Below, piece by piece: positions 25,184-34,876 of a stretch of 64,000 nt of DNA (positions are counted from its first letter, which is position 1; every line of letters begins with the position of its first letter). The stretch spans positions 682,001-746,000 of the forward strand of contig NZ_BBQF01000001.1 of NCBI RefSeq assembly GCF_000813345.1, in the 5' to 3' direction. The notes under the pieces were generated by a model. That model did no database searches, was not told the origin of the DNA, and was given only the letters and a program-made list of their open reading frames with translations. Origin of the DNA: Sulfurospirillum arsenophilum NBRC 109478. GTDB lineage: Bacteria; Campylobacterota; Campylobacteria; Campylobacterales; Sulfurospirillaceae. The position numbers were made by a program, and so were the translations under genes.

Positions 25184-26212
25184 TCAAAAAGCCCTTAAAT
25201 ACGAAGACTCAATTAAAGCTTTTTTCCCTTCTTCTTTGGCCGCATAGAAGACAAAGTTAGGGTTGCGTAGGAGTTCTCTGCCGTAAGCTACCAAATCGCA
25301 AAAGCCTCCTTGTAAAAGCTTTTCGCCTTCTTCTGCTGTGGTAATGAGTCCGACGGCAATCGTTGGAATCTTCACACTTTCACGAATGACTTTGGCATAA
25401 GCGGCTTGGTAGAGTGGCACAAGTGGGGGCATCTGTTGCGCTTCATTGTTGCCACCTGCTGAGACGTGAATCATAGCAACACCAATATTTTGAAGCTTTT
25501 TAGAGAGGTAAATACTCTCTTCAACACTCCATCCCTTTTCCATCCATTCGTCCGCACTGATGCGTACAAACAGAGGAACATCTTGAGTGGCATCTAAAAT
25601 GGCTTGGGCAATTTCAATAACGAAGGCGCAACGGTTTTCCAAACTGCCACCGTATTGGTCGGTGCGTTGATTCGAAAGTGGCGATAAAAATTCACACAGC
25701 AAATAGCCGTGTGCCGCATGTAATTCAAGAAATTCATACCCAGCGTAGATAGCGCGAAGAGCAGCTTGTACGAAGTGTTTTTTAACCTCTTGCATCTCTT
25801 CGAGACTCAGTTCATGTGGAAGTTTATAGCCATTTTTATCGCTAAACGCAATTGGGCTAGGCGCTACGGGAGTAGAGGTGGCACAGATACTTTTACGTCC
25901 TGCATGGGCGAGCTGTACGCCCATTTTTGCCCCATAAGCATGGCATAAATGGATGAGTTGTTGATGTCCTGATACTTGGTTATCGTCCCAAAGACCAAGA
26001 TCATTGTCGCTGATTCTGCCACGAGCCTCTACCGCGGTTGCTTCAACGATAATGAGACCCACCCCACCCATCGCGCGTGCTGTATAGTGGACAAGATGAA
26101 ATGGAGCTATAAGCCCATCATTTTCAGCTTTGTACATACACATAGGTGGCATAACCACTCTGTTTTTGAGAAAAATGCCATTTTCTTCATACGGGCTTAA
26201 AAGTAGGCTCAT
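25184..26212 (-). CDS. Old yellow enzyme family NADH:flavin oxidoreductase (YqjM/NamA type)
   Basis: 342 aa FMN TIM-barrel. The YqjM-class marks are present: cysteine at 25 and tyrosine at 27 (MPPMCMYK), the HAAHGY histidine pair, and the LENRCAFVIEI and TVGLITTAEEGE blocks. It probably reduces activated alkenes, quinones or other electrophiles. GTG and ATG codons at 26218 and 26215 are also possible starts; 26212 has the best distance from the GGAG. It begins 11 bases after the efflux channel gene on the same strand, so it is the fourth gene of that operon and may detoxify the same compounds. Confidence 0.9.
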   Translation of the reverse strand: MSLLLSPYEENGIFLKNRVVMPPMCMYKAENDGLIAPFHLVHYTARAMGGVGLIIVEATAVEARGRISDNDLGLWDDNQVSGHQQLIHLCHAYGAKMGVQLAHAGRKSICATSTPVAPSPIAFSDKNGYKLPHELSLEEMQEVKKHFVQAALRAIYAGYEFLELHAAHGYLLCEFLSPLSNQRTDQYGGSLENRCAFVIEIAQAILDATQDVPLFVRISADEWMEKGWSVEESIYLSKKLQNIGVAMIHVSAGGNNEAQQMPPLVPLYQAAYAKVIRESVKIPTIAVGLITTAEEGEKLLQGGFCDLVAYGRELLRNPNFVFYAAKEEGKKALIESSYLRAF

Positions 26213-26222
26213 CATCACTCCT

Positions 26223-27623
26223 TTATTTTATGGCTAAAAGTTCGCTCTCTCTCCATCCACCGCCCAGTGCTTTGAAAAGCTCAGCTTGGGATGTGAGAAG
26301 GTATTGTTTGGTCGCAACAACACTTAAAGAAGCACTTAAAACACTTTTTTGTGCATCTAAGACTTCAAGTTGATTGGCAACACCTTGGTTAAAGCGTTTG
26401 GTTGAGAGGTCTAACACTTTTTGATACGCTTTAAGTTCCTCTTCTTGGAAGGCGAGTCGGCTTTTGGCTAAGTTCTCTTTTGCCAATGTGTCATGGACTT
26501 CTTTATAGGCTTTTTTAACACTTTGCTCGTAACTGATTAGGGAAGATTGTAGATCGGTTTCGGAGATAGATACACGTTGTTTGATACGCCCAAAGTCAAA
26601 AATAGGCACGCTCAAACTTGGTCCAAAGCTCCATCTGTTGGCGGTTGATTTAAGAATGTTACCCAGATCATCACTTTGTTGGCCATAACTTCCTGTCAAA
26701 CTAATCGTTGGAAAATAGGACGCTTTTTCAACACCAATAAGGGCATTTTTGCTTTTAAGATTTTCCAACGCCTCTTTAATGTCAGGGCGATTTTCCATAA
26801 GCGATGAAGGGACACCACTCGGAATTGAGAGCGCATTTGGAAGGCTTGTGTCTGCTGTTTGCATTTCAAAAAGTGCTTGTGGACTTTTCCCTACCAAAAT
26901 AGCAAGAGCACTTTGTTGGAGTTTATAACTTTCCATCAAACTGTTTTGAGATGCTTTAACATTGTTGTATTGCGCTAAAGCTTGGTTGGCTAAAACATCG
27001 CTGATGGTGCCGACTTTTTGCTGTTTGGAGCGAAATTCATAGCTTGCTTTGTAAGCGTTCGCACTTTGTTCTAAAATCGCCATACGTGCTTGCAGGGAGG
27101 CTAGGTTAAAGTAAGCACTCACAACATCGTGAATCAAGCTATTGCGCAGTGTTTCTCTTGCTGCCTCAGTTGATAAATAGAGTGACCAGTTTGATTCGCT
27201 TTGACTGGAGAGTCTTCCCCAAAAATCAATTTCGTAAGACAAGCTACCACCCAGCGTGTAGTCAGAGTACTCAGCGCGTTTATTTTTCGTTGTAAACGCC
27301 TCATTACTGGTTTCTTGACGCGTGGCTCCCGCATTGGCATTCAGTGTTGGCAATTCATTCGCTTCACTTAAGCCAAATGTTTGACGTGCTTTAAGGACTT
27401 TCAGTGCAGAAAGTTTCAGGTCGTCACTGCCAACAAGCGCTTCATCGACAAGGGCATTAAGCTTGGCATCGTTAAATTGTTTCCACCACTCTTTGTTTAC
27501 ATGTAAAGCCTCTTGGCTGCTTTGAGGTATTCCCACTTTGGGAACATTCAACTCTGGTTTGAGTGAACATCCACCTAAAAAGAGGATGGTAACAAAGGAT
27601 AAAAGGGTAATGCTACGAGTCAT
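26223..27623 (-). CDS. RND efflux outer membrane lipoprotein (NodT/OprM/CmeC type)
   Basis: 466 aa. Signal peptide with lipobox LFLGGC (cysteine at 19), then the doubled TolC-fold helices typical of OprM; the end of the second repeat reads LSTKRFNQGVANQLEVLDAQKSVL. Third gene of the adaptor-permease-channel operon; its start overlaps the permease stop by 11 bases. A palindrome copy near the start codes ALHVN. Confidence 0.93.
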   Translation of the reverse strand: MTRSITLLSFVTILFLGGCSLKPELNVPKVGIPQSSQEALHVNKEWWKQFNDAKLNALVDEALVGSDDLKLSALKVLKARQTFGLSEANELPTLNANAGATRQETSNEAFTTKNKRAEYSDYTLGGSLSYEIDFWGRLSSQSESNWSLYLSTEAARETLRNSLIHDVVSAYFNLASLQARMAILEQSANAYKASYEFRSKQQKVGTISDVLANQALAQYNNVKASQNSLMESYKLQQSALAILVGKSPQALFEMQTADTSLPNALSIPSGVPSSLMENRPDIKEALENLKSKNALIGVEKASYFPTISLTGSYGQQSDDLGNILKSTANRWSFGPSLSVPIFDFGRIKQRVSISETDLQSSLISYEQSVKKAYKEVHDTLAKENLAKSRLAFQEEELKAYQKVLDLSTKRFNQGVANQLEVLDAQKSVLSASLSVVATKQYLLTSQAELFKALGGGWRESELLAIK

Positions 27624-30600
27624 GAACGACTCCTTTTTTGGTCAATTTCTCTTTGGTCTTCATAATGAGATAGAAAAAGAGCGGCACAAAGAATGTCCCG
27701 ATCAACGTAAGCGTAACCATACCACCCACAACCGTTGTTCCGATGATATGACGGCTATTTGCCCCCGCACCTGAACTGATGGCAAGAGGAAGAGTTCCAG
27801 CGATAAAGGCAAACGATGTCATAACAATAGGACGGAACCTTATTTTTGCCCCTTCGATGGTTGCATCAATGAGACTGTGACCTTCACGAAGTTTGTGCAT
27901 CGCAAATTCAACCATTAAGATTGCATTTTTAGAAGAGAGTCCGACAAGTGTTACAAGACCTACTTGGAAGTAGATGTCGTTTTGCAAATCTCTAAAATAG
28001 ACTGAAAGTGCCGCACCCAAAAGGGCAAATGGAACGGCTAGAACGATTGCAAAAGGAATCGTCCAACTCTCATAAAGAGCAGCCAAAATCAAGAATACAA
28101 AAATGATCGCATAGATAAAGGCGGTATTGCCGCTTTTCTCCAATAGTTTTTCTTGGTACGATGTTCCTGCCCATGCTATGGTGTAACCGTTGGGGAGGAC
28201 ACTTTTAGCAACTTCTTCAATGACACGAAGTGCATCACCGGAGCTGTACCCAGGGCTAGGTTGACCTGAAATTTGTGCCGCTTGGAACATATTGAATTTT
28301 TGAATAATCGAAGGACCCACAATGCGTTTAATACTAGCCAAAGAACTAATAGGAACGAGTCTGCCTTCACTGGATTTGACGAAGACATCATTGTAGTTTT
28401 CAACACCTTCTCTAAAGGCGCTATCACTTTGGACGTTTACGTGGTAGGTTCTACCAAAGAGGTTAAAGTCGTTGGTGTAGGTATTTCCAAAGGTTGCTTG
28501 AATGGTTGTAAAGATGTCTGCTACATCCACGCCTAAAGATTTAGCTTTTTCGTTATCGACACTGATGAGAAACTGAGGTACATTGGTGTTGAGTGTGGAA
28601 CGCATCGCAGAAAGTTCTTTTCGTTCGCTCGCACGTGCCAAAATCTCTTTAACATAGCCATCCAGCACTTGGATGTTTGCGCCTGTTCGATCTTGCACAT
28701 ACATCTCAAAGCCACCTGTGGTACTCATACCCATAATAGGAGGAGGGGTTACAGGAATGAGCATCGCCTCTTTATTTTGAGACAGACCTCGCATCATTTG
28801 ACCAGCGATTGCTTGTGAAGTTTGATCCGCATGAGGTCGCTCATCCCACGTTTTTAGACGAATAAAGCTAATACCCGAATCGGTTTTATAGGCATTGATA
28901 ATAAAATCAAGTCCTGACATAGCACCTACACGTTCAACATTGGGATTGGTAAGGGCAAAGTCACTCACCTCTTGGCTTACCTTTTGGGTACGACCAAGGG
29001 ATGCACCAGGCATAAGGTTGTTGATGACCAGAATCATACCTTTGTCTTCATTGGGAACCAGTCCTGTTGGAATGCGCGCGATAATCACTAAAATAGCAAC
29101 AATCATAACCGCAAAAATCGCTACATTGAAAAATCCAAAGCGAATAGTTTTACGAACACCTGTTGAAAAGAGGTTGGTTCCCACTTCAAAGAATTCGTTG
29201 AACTTTTGAATAAACCAAAACGGCTCACTCTCATGTTTACGTAAAAGCAGGGCACAAAGAGCAGGTGTCAACGTCAACGCCACGATACCAGAGATGGTAA
29301 CGGAGATGATGACGGTCATCGCAAATTGCTTGTACATCATACCACTAAAGCCACCCATAAATGCCGCAGGAATAAACACGGCACATAAGACCATTACGAT
29401 GGCGATAACAGGATTTGTGATCTCTTTCATAGCCTTAATGGTCGCATCTTTAACGCTTAAGTCTTCTTCTCGCAAAATACGCTCAACGTTTTCGATAACA
29501 ACGATCGCATCATCAACAACCAGACCAATGGCTAAGGTTAGACCAAAGAGCGTTAATAGGTTGATCGAAAAGCCTGCGGCATAAAAACCTGCAAAGGTTC
29601 CAACGATGGAGACAGGAATCGCAAGAACGGGGATAAACGTCGCTCGAAGATTTCCCAAAAAGAGGTAGATGATTCCCACAACGAGGGCAATAGAGAGAAG
29701 TAAGGTAAAGATAACCTCATGGATCGATTCGCGTACGAAAACGGTTGGATCATACGCAGTATCCACTTCAAGGTCGCTGGGGAAGTTTGGTGAAATTTCA
29801 GAGAGTTTTTTCTCTAAAAGGTCAGAAACTTCAAGAGCATTCGCCCCCGAAGCAAGGAAAATACCAATAGGAATCATCGGTTTATTATTAAAAATACCAC
29901 CAAAATAGTAGGACTCTACGCCCAGTTCAACATTGGCGACATCTTTAAGTTTTAAGGAAGAGCCATCCGCATTGGTTTTGAGCAGAATATTTTCAAACTC
30001 ATTTGCGCTTTTGAGCCTTCCATCGGTTTTAACCGTATAGGTATAGGTTGGCTGTTTGACCATCGGTTCTTGTCCGATTTGACCTGCTGCATATTGTTCA
30101 TTTTGACTTTTGATCGCATTAATCACTTCAGCCGTTGTCATCTCATACGTGGCTAATTTATCAGGTTTGATCCAGACGCGAATCGCGTAGTTTTTATTAC
30201 CAAAGATGGTGACATCACCAATGCCGGGTATTCGCTTAAGATCATCGACGATATTAACGAGCGCATAGTTAGAGATAAAGGTTGTGTCGTGCGAATTGTC
30301 TTTTGATGTGAGCGTTAAAACTTTCAAAATATCAGGGGAACGCTCTCTGGTGGAGACACCTTGTCTGCGTACAGCTTCTGGTAGTTTGTTGGTGGCAATT
30401 TGCACACGGTTGTTAACATCCACTTTGGCTTGAGCAACATCGGTTCCAATTTGAAAATAGACATTGACGCTCACACTTCCACTTGGAGAGGCTGTTGTGG
30501 TCATGTAAAGCATATTGCTTACACCGTTGATCTCTTCTTCTAAAGGTGCAGCAACCGTGGTGGCTATGGTTTGAGCATCCGCTCCTGGATACGTCGCAGA

Positions 30601-30738
30601 AACAATAATCTGCGGTGGAGCGATGCTTGGATACTCTTGAACGGGCAGTGATTTAATCGCAATAATACCCGCCAAAACAATGACGATTGAAACGACCGTT
30701 GCAAAGATAGGTCGATTGATAAAAAACTTTGAAAACAT
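27613..30738 (-). CDS. RND multidrug efflux permease (AcrB/MexB/CmeB type)
   Basis: 1041 aa, full length. N terminus MFSKFFINRPIFATVVSIVI, the HAE1-family start; TM4 proton-relay pair in LAIGLVVDDAIVVIENV; TM10 lysine in GLSSKNAILMVEF. Pumps amphiphilic drugs or bile-like compounds with proton force, as a trimer with the adaptor and the channel. The start overlaps the adaptor stop (TAATG). Contrast with the split permease at 9.4-12.6 kb. Confidence 0.96.
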   Translation of the reverse strand: MFSKFFINRPIFATVVSIVIVLAGIIAIKSLPVQEYPSIAPPQIIVSATYPGADAQTIATTVAAPLEEEINGVSNMLYMTTTASPSGSVSVNVYFQIGTDVAQAKVDVNNRVQIATNKLPEAVRRQGVSTRERSPDILKVLTLTSKDNSHDTTFISNYALVNIVDDLKRIPGIGDVTIFGNKNYAIRVWIKPDKLATYEMTTAEVINAIKSQNEQYAAGQIGQEPMVKQPTYTYTVKTDGRLKSANEFENILLKTNADGSSLKLKDVANVELGVESYYFGGIFNNKPMIPIGIFLASGANALEVSDLLEKKLSEISPNFPSDLEVDTAYDPTVFVRESIHEVIFTLLLSIALVVGIIYLFLGNLRATFIPVLAIPVSIVGTFAGFYAAGFSINLLTLFGLTLAIGLVVDDAIVVIENVERILREEDLSVKDATIKAMKEITNPVIAIVMVLCAVFIPAAFMGGFSGMMYKQFAMTVIISVTISGIVALTLTPALCALLLRKHESEPFWFIQKFNEFFEVGTNLFSTGVRKTIRFGFFNVAIFAVMIVAILVIIARIPTGLVPNEDKGMILVINNLMPGASLGRTQKVSQEVSDFALTNPNVERVGAMSGLDFIINAYKTDSGISFIRLKTWDERPHADQTSQAIAGQMMRGLSQNKEAMLIPVTPPPIMGMSTTGGFEMYVQDRTGANIQVLDGYVKEILARASERKELSAMRSTLNTNVPQFLISVDNEKAKSLGVDVADIFTTIQATFGNTYTNDFNLFGRTYHVNVQSDSAFREGVENYNDVFVKSSEGRLVPISSLASIKRIVGPSIIQKFNMFQAAQISGQPSPGYSSGDALRVIEEVAKSVLPNGYTIAWAGTSYQEKLLEKSGNTAFIYAIIFVFLILAALYESWTIPFAIVLAVPFALLGAALSVYFRDLQNDIYFQVGLVTLVGLSSKNAILMVEFAMHKLREGHSLIDATIEGAKIRFRPIVMTSFAFIAGTLPLAISSGAGANSRHIIGTTVVGGMVTLTLIGTFFVPLFFYLIMKTKEKLTKKGVVHDS

Positions 30739-31889
30739 TATTTCGCTTCTTCGTTGATCACTTTATCAACTTTGACAGGTGCACCGGCTTTAATTCTAAA
30801 GAAGTTGTTGACAATAACCGTATCCCCCTCTTTAAGCCCATTTTCAATGACATAGTCATTTTCACTTGCTTCTCCAACTTTGACAGGTTTAACCACTGCT
30901 TTACCATCTTCAACAATAAACACAACGGTTCCTAGAGGATTTTGAAGGACGGCTTTTTGTGGAACCTTGATAACGTTGTTACGGGTAAGTCCAACAAGAT
31001 TGACTTTAACAAATTGGTTAGGAAGAAGCTCTTTACCTTCATTTTTAAAGGTCGCACGCGCTTTGAGTGAACCTGTTTTGGCATTAAGTGAGCTGTCTAA
31101 AAAGTCAACCACACCTACCTCTTTAAACTTCGCATCACCGATCTGTAAAGAGGCTTTGAGTTTACCCTCTGTTGGGTTTGACCATTTGCCATTTTTGATG
31201 TTGTATTTTTGTTTCATAATGTCAATATCGGGAATCGAAAACTCTACATGTAAAGGATTGATCTGTGTTATATCCACTAACGCAGTGCCATCTGTGACAA
31301 GAGCGCCAACATCGACCTGTTTGATGCCTGTCATACCGCTCATTGTTGCTTTGATCGTGGTACGATCTAGGTTAATGGTAGCATTCTGTAAAGAAGCTTT
31401 TGCACTAGCAAGACTCGCTTTTGCTCCCTCATACGCCCAGTATGCGGTGTCTTTTTCTTGCTCACTTGAAGCACCTGATTCGAAAAGTGCTTTGATTCGC
31501 TCCCAATCTTTGGCTGCTTTTTGCAGTTGGACATCCAACGCATTGGCATTGGCTTTGGCAAGATTGAGCGCAGCTTCGTAGCTATCTGGCTCAATTTTAT
31601 AGAGCACATCGCCTTCTTTAACAAAATCGCCTTCATTAAAGAATTTTTTCATCAAAATACCGTTGGCTCGTGCCTTAATCGTGACACTTTGCGAACTGAT
31701 AGTTTTACCAGGGTATTGTAAGCTTAACGCTTCTTCTTTAGCCGAGGCAATTTTATAAACATCCACTGCAGGAGCAGGTGCGTTTGTGGTAGCAGGGGAA
31801 GGCTGTTTTTTTGCCTCTTCCGCGTAGCTGTGCGTTCCTAAAGCGAGGCACGTGACTAAAAGAAAGATCTTCTTGTTAAGTAAAAACAT
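30738..31889 (-). CDS. RND efflux periplasmic adaptor (AcrA/CmeA type)
   Basis: 383 aa with a signal peptide (residues 1 to about 23, cut after SYA) and no lipobox cysteine, then a Pro/Ala-rich linker, the split lipoyl domain (KFFNEGDFVKEGDVLYKIEPD), the hairpin, and the barrel and membrane-proximal parts. First gene of the operon adaptor-permease-channel-old yellow enzyme. No regulator gene is adjacent; a possible operator lies upstream at 31927-31942. Confidence 0.94.
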   Translation of the reverse strand: MFLLNKKIFLLVTCLALGTHSYAEEAKKQPSPATTNAPAPAVDVYKIASAKEEALSLQYPGKTISSQSVTIKARANGILMKKFFNEGDFVKEGDVLYKIEPDSYEAALNLAKANANALDVQLQKAAKDWERIKALFESGASSEQEKDTAYWAYEGAKASLASAKASLQNATINLDRTTIKATMSGMTGIKQVDVGALVTDGTALVDITQINPLHVEFSIPDIDIMKQKYNIKNGKWSNPTEGKLKASLQIGDAKFKEVGVVDFLDSSLNAKTGSLKARATFKNEGKELLPNQFVKVNLVGLTRNNVIKVPQKAVLQNPLGTVVFIVEDGKAVVKPVKVGEASENDYVIENGLKEGDTVIVNNFFRIKAGAPVKVDKVINEEAK

Positions 31890-31926
31890 CAGTATTCCTT
31901 AGTATCATTTAATAGTTCATAAATTG

Positions 31927-31942
31927 TAACATATTGGTGTTA
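31927..31942. promoter_or_regulatory. Inverted repeat upstream of the RND operon
   Basis: TAACA-TATTGG-TGTTA, 38 bases before the adaptor ATG, in the region where the promoter must lie. Size and place are like TetR-family operators in front of efflux operons; no regulator is seen nearby. Confidence 0.3.
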
Positions 31943-32039
31943 ATAATATCTAAATGGCAGTATGTGAATCAAAGCTTTAATAAATTTTAAATCTAACAAA
32001 ACTTATAATCGAGCCAAAGATGACTTTAAGGATACACGA

Positions 32040-32438
32040 ATGCAAACCATAGGTGATGAGATTTTGCTTGATGACACCTCTATATTGGTTTCCGAAACGG
32101 ACGCAAAAGGCATCATCGTTTATGCCGATGAAACGTTTGTCAAATACTCTGGCTATAGCTTAGAAGAGCTGATCGGAAAACCCCACAATATCATTCGCCA
32201 TCCTGATATGCCAAAAGCTGCCTTTAAAGAGCTTTGGACGAGTGTTAAGAGCGGGAATGTTTGGCAAGGGTTTGTCAAAAACCGCATTAAAAATGGAAAA
32301 TTTTATTGGGTCTATGCGACGGTTTTTCCTTTTGGTAAAGATCATTATCTCTCCGTTCGTAAAATGGCAAGTAGAGATGAGGTTGAAAAATACTCAAAAC
32401 TTTATGCAACCATGCGTGCAAGTGAGGGACAAAAATGA
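32040..32438 (+). CDS. Soluble PAS-domain protein (CetB/Aer-like)
   Basis: 132 aa consisting of one PAS domain: [20 protein letters not shown], then [20 protein letters not shown] and WVYATVFPF, the pattern of Aer-type FAD-binding PAS domains. The stop overlaps the start of the chemoreceptor gene (ATGA). In Campylobacter the energy-taxis receptor is split into CetB (PAS) and CetA (receptor); this pair has the same layout, so the PAS protein probably reports redox state to the neighbour. Confidence 0.85.
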   Translation: MQTIGDEILLDDTSILVSETDAKGIIVYADETFVKYSGYSLEELIGKPHNIIRHPDMPKAAFKELWTSVKSGNVWQGFVKNRIKNGKFYWVYATVFPFGKDHYLSVRKMASRDEVEKYSKLYATMRASEGQK

Positions 32439-34138
32439 GACAGTTAACGATTCAATTTAAAGTCACAATGTTACTGGTTGTCTCATTGGTGCTCACCGCA
32501 ATGATTTCCACGTTGGTGGTAGTTTTTTTAATGAAAAATGAAGCAGCAGGACGGCTGGAAGGCATACGTGCGGTGATGACACGTGAAAAAGTCGAAGCGC
32601 TTTCGGATAAAGTTAAGATCGCGTATCACGTGACGAATTCGTTTTATGAGGCATTGCAAAATGATCCCCAAAAGAGCGACCCTGAAGTGATTAAGGCGTA
32701 CCAAGAAAAAGCAAAAACGGCGATTAAGAAGCTTCGTTTTGGAGAAGATGGCTACTTTTGGATTAACGATTTTGCTCCTAAAATGATAATGCACCCCATT
32801 AAACCCGCTCTTGATGGTGCAGATTTGAGCAAGTCTAAAGACCCTGCGGGTAAATTTTTATTTAATGAATTTGTCGATGTGGTCTCAAAAAATGGCAAAG
32901 GTGTGGTGAACTATTTGTGGGAAAAACCAGGCTTTAACACACCGCAAGCCAAAATCTCTTTCGTGGAAGGTTTTAAGCCGTGGGGCTGGATCATAGGATC
33001 GGGTGTTTATGCAGATGATATCGACGCACTCGTTGCCAAAGAGAAGCAAAAATTGGATGAGGCATTGCTTGATTTGATGATTCGCAATAGCATTATTCTC
33101 TTAGTCGTGGTAACACTTTTTTCTTTTATTTCACGCTATCTTAGTCACAAACTGATTGGTCGTCGTATGGCGGATTTGAAACAGTATGTTGAAGATTTTG
33201 GTCTTTATGTCACCAACAAAAAAAATCTCATTGATGAGCGTTTGAATGACCATGAAAACGATGAAATAGGCTCAACCGTCAGTGTCATCGATAAAACGTT
33301 TAAAGACTTTGAAAAACTACGCTTGGATGATATTCGCGTGGTGGGAGAAGTGTTGATTATCTGTTCTAAAATGTCCAATGGGTATATGAACAATAAAACA
33401 TCGTACGTTTCATCCAATTTCTTGACCAATCGACTCTCGTATGAGATCGATGCAATGATCGCTAAAGTCAATGAAGTGATGCAAGCAACGCTCTCTTCAC
33501 TTAAAAATTTTCAAAGCGGTGATTTTAGTAAGCCGATTGTGATCTCTACCAGCGGTGAGCTAAGAGAAATGGTTGAGGGTGTGAATGCCCTTGGTAGTTC
33601 TCTTGCCCAAATGATTCAGGAAAATGCGGAACAGAGTGCTAAGATCAATGAGAGTTCACAACAACTTGCAAACTCCGTTGCGATAATCAAAAATGAACCA
33701 CTGAGCGATCTGAATCGTATTGTGAAGAAAACTACCTCTTCAATGCAAGAGATGGGTTCGATCCAACAGCATCTTGCCGATACGCTGAGTACCTTGACAC
33801 ACAATGCCAAAGAGGCGCATGACATCTTAAATATGATTGGTGATATTGCCGATCAGACGAATTTACTTGCACTTAATGCTGCCATAGAAGCGGCGCGTGC
33901 AGGTGATCATGGGCGTGGTTTTGCTGTTGTCGCAGATAACATTCGTGAACTGGCCGATAAAACCAACCACTCATTGAGTCAAATTCAAGCGACGATTGGT
34001 GTTATTGTGAACGGGATCGTTGATAGTTCTGCAAAAATGAGCCATAATGCTAAAGAGATGAATACTCTCACCAGCGATGTTGAGGAGATTCAAGAAAAGA
34101 CAGGAGATATCCTTTCTATCATGAGTAAACTTGGCTAA
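32435..34138 (+). CDS. Methyl-accepting chemotaxis protein with single Cache sensor
   Basis: 567 aa. TM1 at about 8-30; periplasmic sCache domain with [20 protein letters not shown] and [16 protein letters not shown]2 at about 212-232; HAMP-like segment; signalling tip with [20 protein letters not shown] near 468. The arms of the signalling hairpin are short and the protein ends about 75 residues after the tip, compared with about 130 in the receptor at 14 kb. Coupled by ATGA to a PAS gene. Two palindromes forming a hairpin follow the stop. Confidence 0.92.
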   Translation: MRQLTIQFKVTMLLVVSLVLTAMISTLVVVFLMKNEAAGRLEGIRAVMTREKVEALSDKVKIAYHVTNSFYEALQNDPQKSDPEVIKAYQEKAKTAIKKLRFGEDGYFWINDFAPKMIMHPIKPALDGADLSKSKDPAGKFLFNEFVDVVSKNGKGVVNYLWEKPGFNTPQAKISFVEGFKPWGWIIGSGVYADDIDALVAKEKQKLDEALLDLMIRNSIILLVVVTLFSFISRYLSHKLIGRRMADLKQYVEDFGLYVTNKKNLIDERLNDHENDEIGSTVSVIDKTFKDFEKLRLDDIRVVGEVLIICSKMSNGYMNNKTSYVSSNFLTNRLSYEIDAMIAKVNEVMQATLSSLKNFQSGDFSKPIVISTSGELREMVEGVNALGSSLAQMIQENAEQSAKINESSQQLANSVAIIKNEPLSDLNRIVKKTTSSMQEMGSIQQHLADTLSTLTHNAKEAHDILNMIGDIADQTNLLALNAAIEAARAGDHGRGFAVVADNIRELADKTNHSLSQIQATIGVIVNGIVDSSAKMSHNAKEMNTLTSDVEEIQEKTGDILSIMSKLG

Positions 34139-34144
34139 ATAACA

Positions 34145-34181
34145 TTACATGTAAAGATGAATTTCTTTACATGTAACCCCT
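34145..34181 (+). terminator. Terminator hairpin built from two palindrome copies
   Basis: Stem TTACATGTAAAGA / TCTTTACATGTAA, 13 bp and perfect, loop TGAATT, followed by CCCCTTTTT. Both arms are copies of the dispersed palindrome. It starts seven bases after the chemoreceptor stop. Confidence 0.75.
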
Positions 34182-34220
34182 TTTTACCTTTAGTTCCCCC
34201 TTCATTTTTTGTCACACTTC

Positions 34221-34227
34221 CCGATAT
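34221..34227 (+). promoter_or_regulatory. Possible FliA (sigma-28) -10 element
   Basis: CCGATAT, 34 bases before the ATG at 34261, fits the flagellar sigma-28 -10 consensus of Campylobacterota. I do not see a matching -35 at the expected distance, so this is weak. Confidence 0.3.
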
Positions 34228-34260
34228 AGGTGTGGGGCAAATAAAATGAAGGAGATGGAC

Positions 34261-34749
34261 ATGAGTACCATCAACACATCTTACACCAATCAAGTTCTGG
34301 TAGATCAAAATCAAAAAAGTACCAGTAGTGCTGTGGCATCAACTCAATCGCAAGATGAGAGTGCTACAACAACCTCTAGTAGTATACCCGTAGACAGCGT
34401 TGAAATTTCAGATGAAGCCAAAGCGTTAGCTTCGACTTCACCATCGTCAACTTCGAGTGAGGATTCAACAACGAAAGAAGACTCCAGTAGTAGCACACAA
34501 AGCGGGGGCGCCAGTGCAGCTTCAGGAGCCAGCGGTTCGTCATCATCAAGTAGTAGTACCATGATAGATGCACAGATAAAAGCATTAGAGAAGAAAATCG
34601 CTGCTCTTGAAAAAGAGATCGCAGCAGAACAAAAAACATCGACAAATGATGAAGCGAGTGAAAAAAATCTTCAGCTAAAACAAGCACTTCTCGCGACGTA
34701 TCAAGCACAGCTTGCTGAACTTCAACAACAAGCGGCTGAATCAGCCTAA
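34261..34749 (+). CDS. Serine-rich coiled-coil protein (FlxA-like)
   Basis: 162 aa from the ATG at 34261, which has AAGGAG at 34249-34254; an ATG at 34246 would include that site in the coding part. The N-terminal two thirds are low complexity (Ser, Thr, Ala; runs of serine), with a VDSVEISDEAKAL block near residue 43, and the C-terminal third is a heptad-patterned coil (IKALEKKIAALEKEIAAEQ). This layout matches FlxA-like proteins tied to the flagellar regulon; role unknown. Monocistronic between two hairpins. Confidence 0.7.
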   Translation: MSTINTSYTNQVLVDQNQKSTSSAVASTQSQDESATTTSSSIPVDSVEISDEAKALASTSPSSTSSEDSTTKEDSSSSTQSGGASAASGASGSSSSSSSTMIDAQIKALEKKIAALEKEIAAEQKTSTNDEASEKNLQLKQALLATYQAQLAELQQQAAESA

Positions 34750-34769
34750 AAACCCTTTTTGGCTTGGGA

Positions 34770-34810
34770 AAAAGCTTTACATGTAAAAGTTACATGTAAA
34801 GCTTTTAAGG
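34770..34810 (+). terminator. Terminator hairpin built from two palindrome copies
   Basis: Stem AAAAGCTTTACATGTA / TACATGTAAAGCTTTT, 16 bp and perfect, loop AAAGT, with the T-run in the 3' arm. Each arm is half of a TTTACATGTAAA copy (34776-34787 exact; 34789-34800 one mismatch). It follows the FlxA-like gene. Confidence 0.8.
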
Positions 34811-34876
34811 CATCTCTTACACCCTCTTAAGTCCTCTTTAGATACAATCGAAAAAATTATATTTAATAGAGAATTT

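Noticed and set aside
34344-34708. Minus-strand frames of 72 and 110 codons
   Set aside because: Arise from the serine-rich repeats of the FlxA-like gene read backwards.
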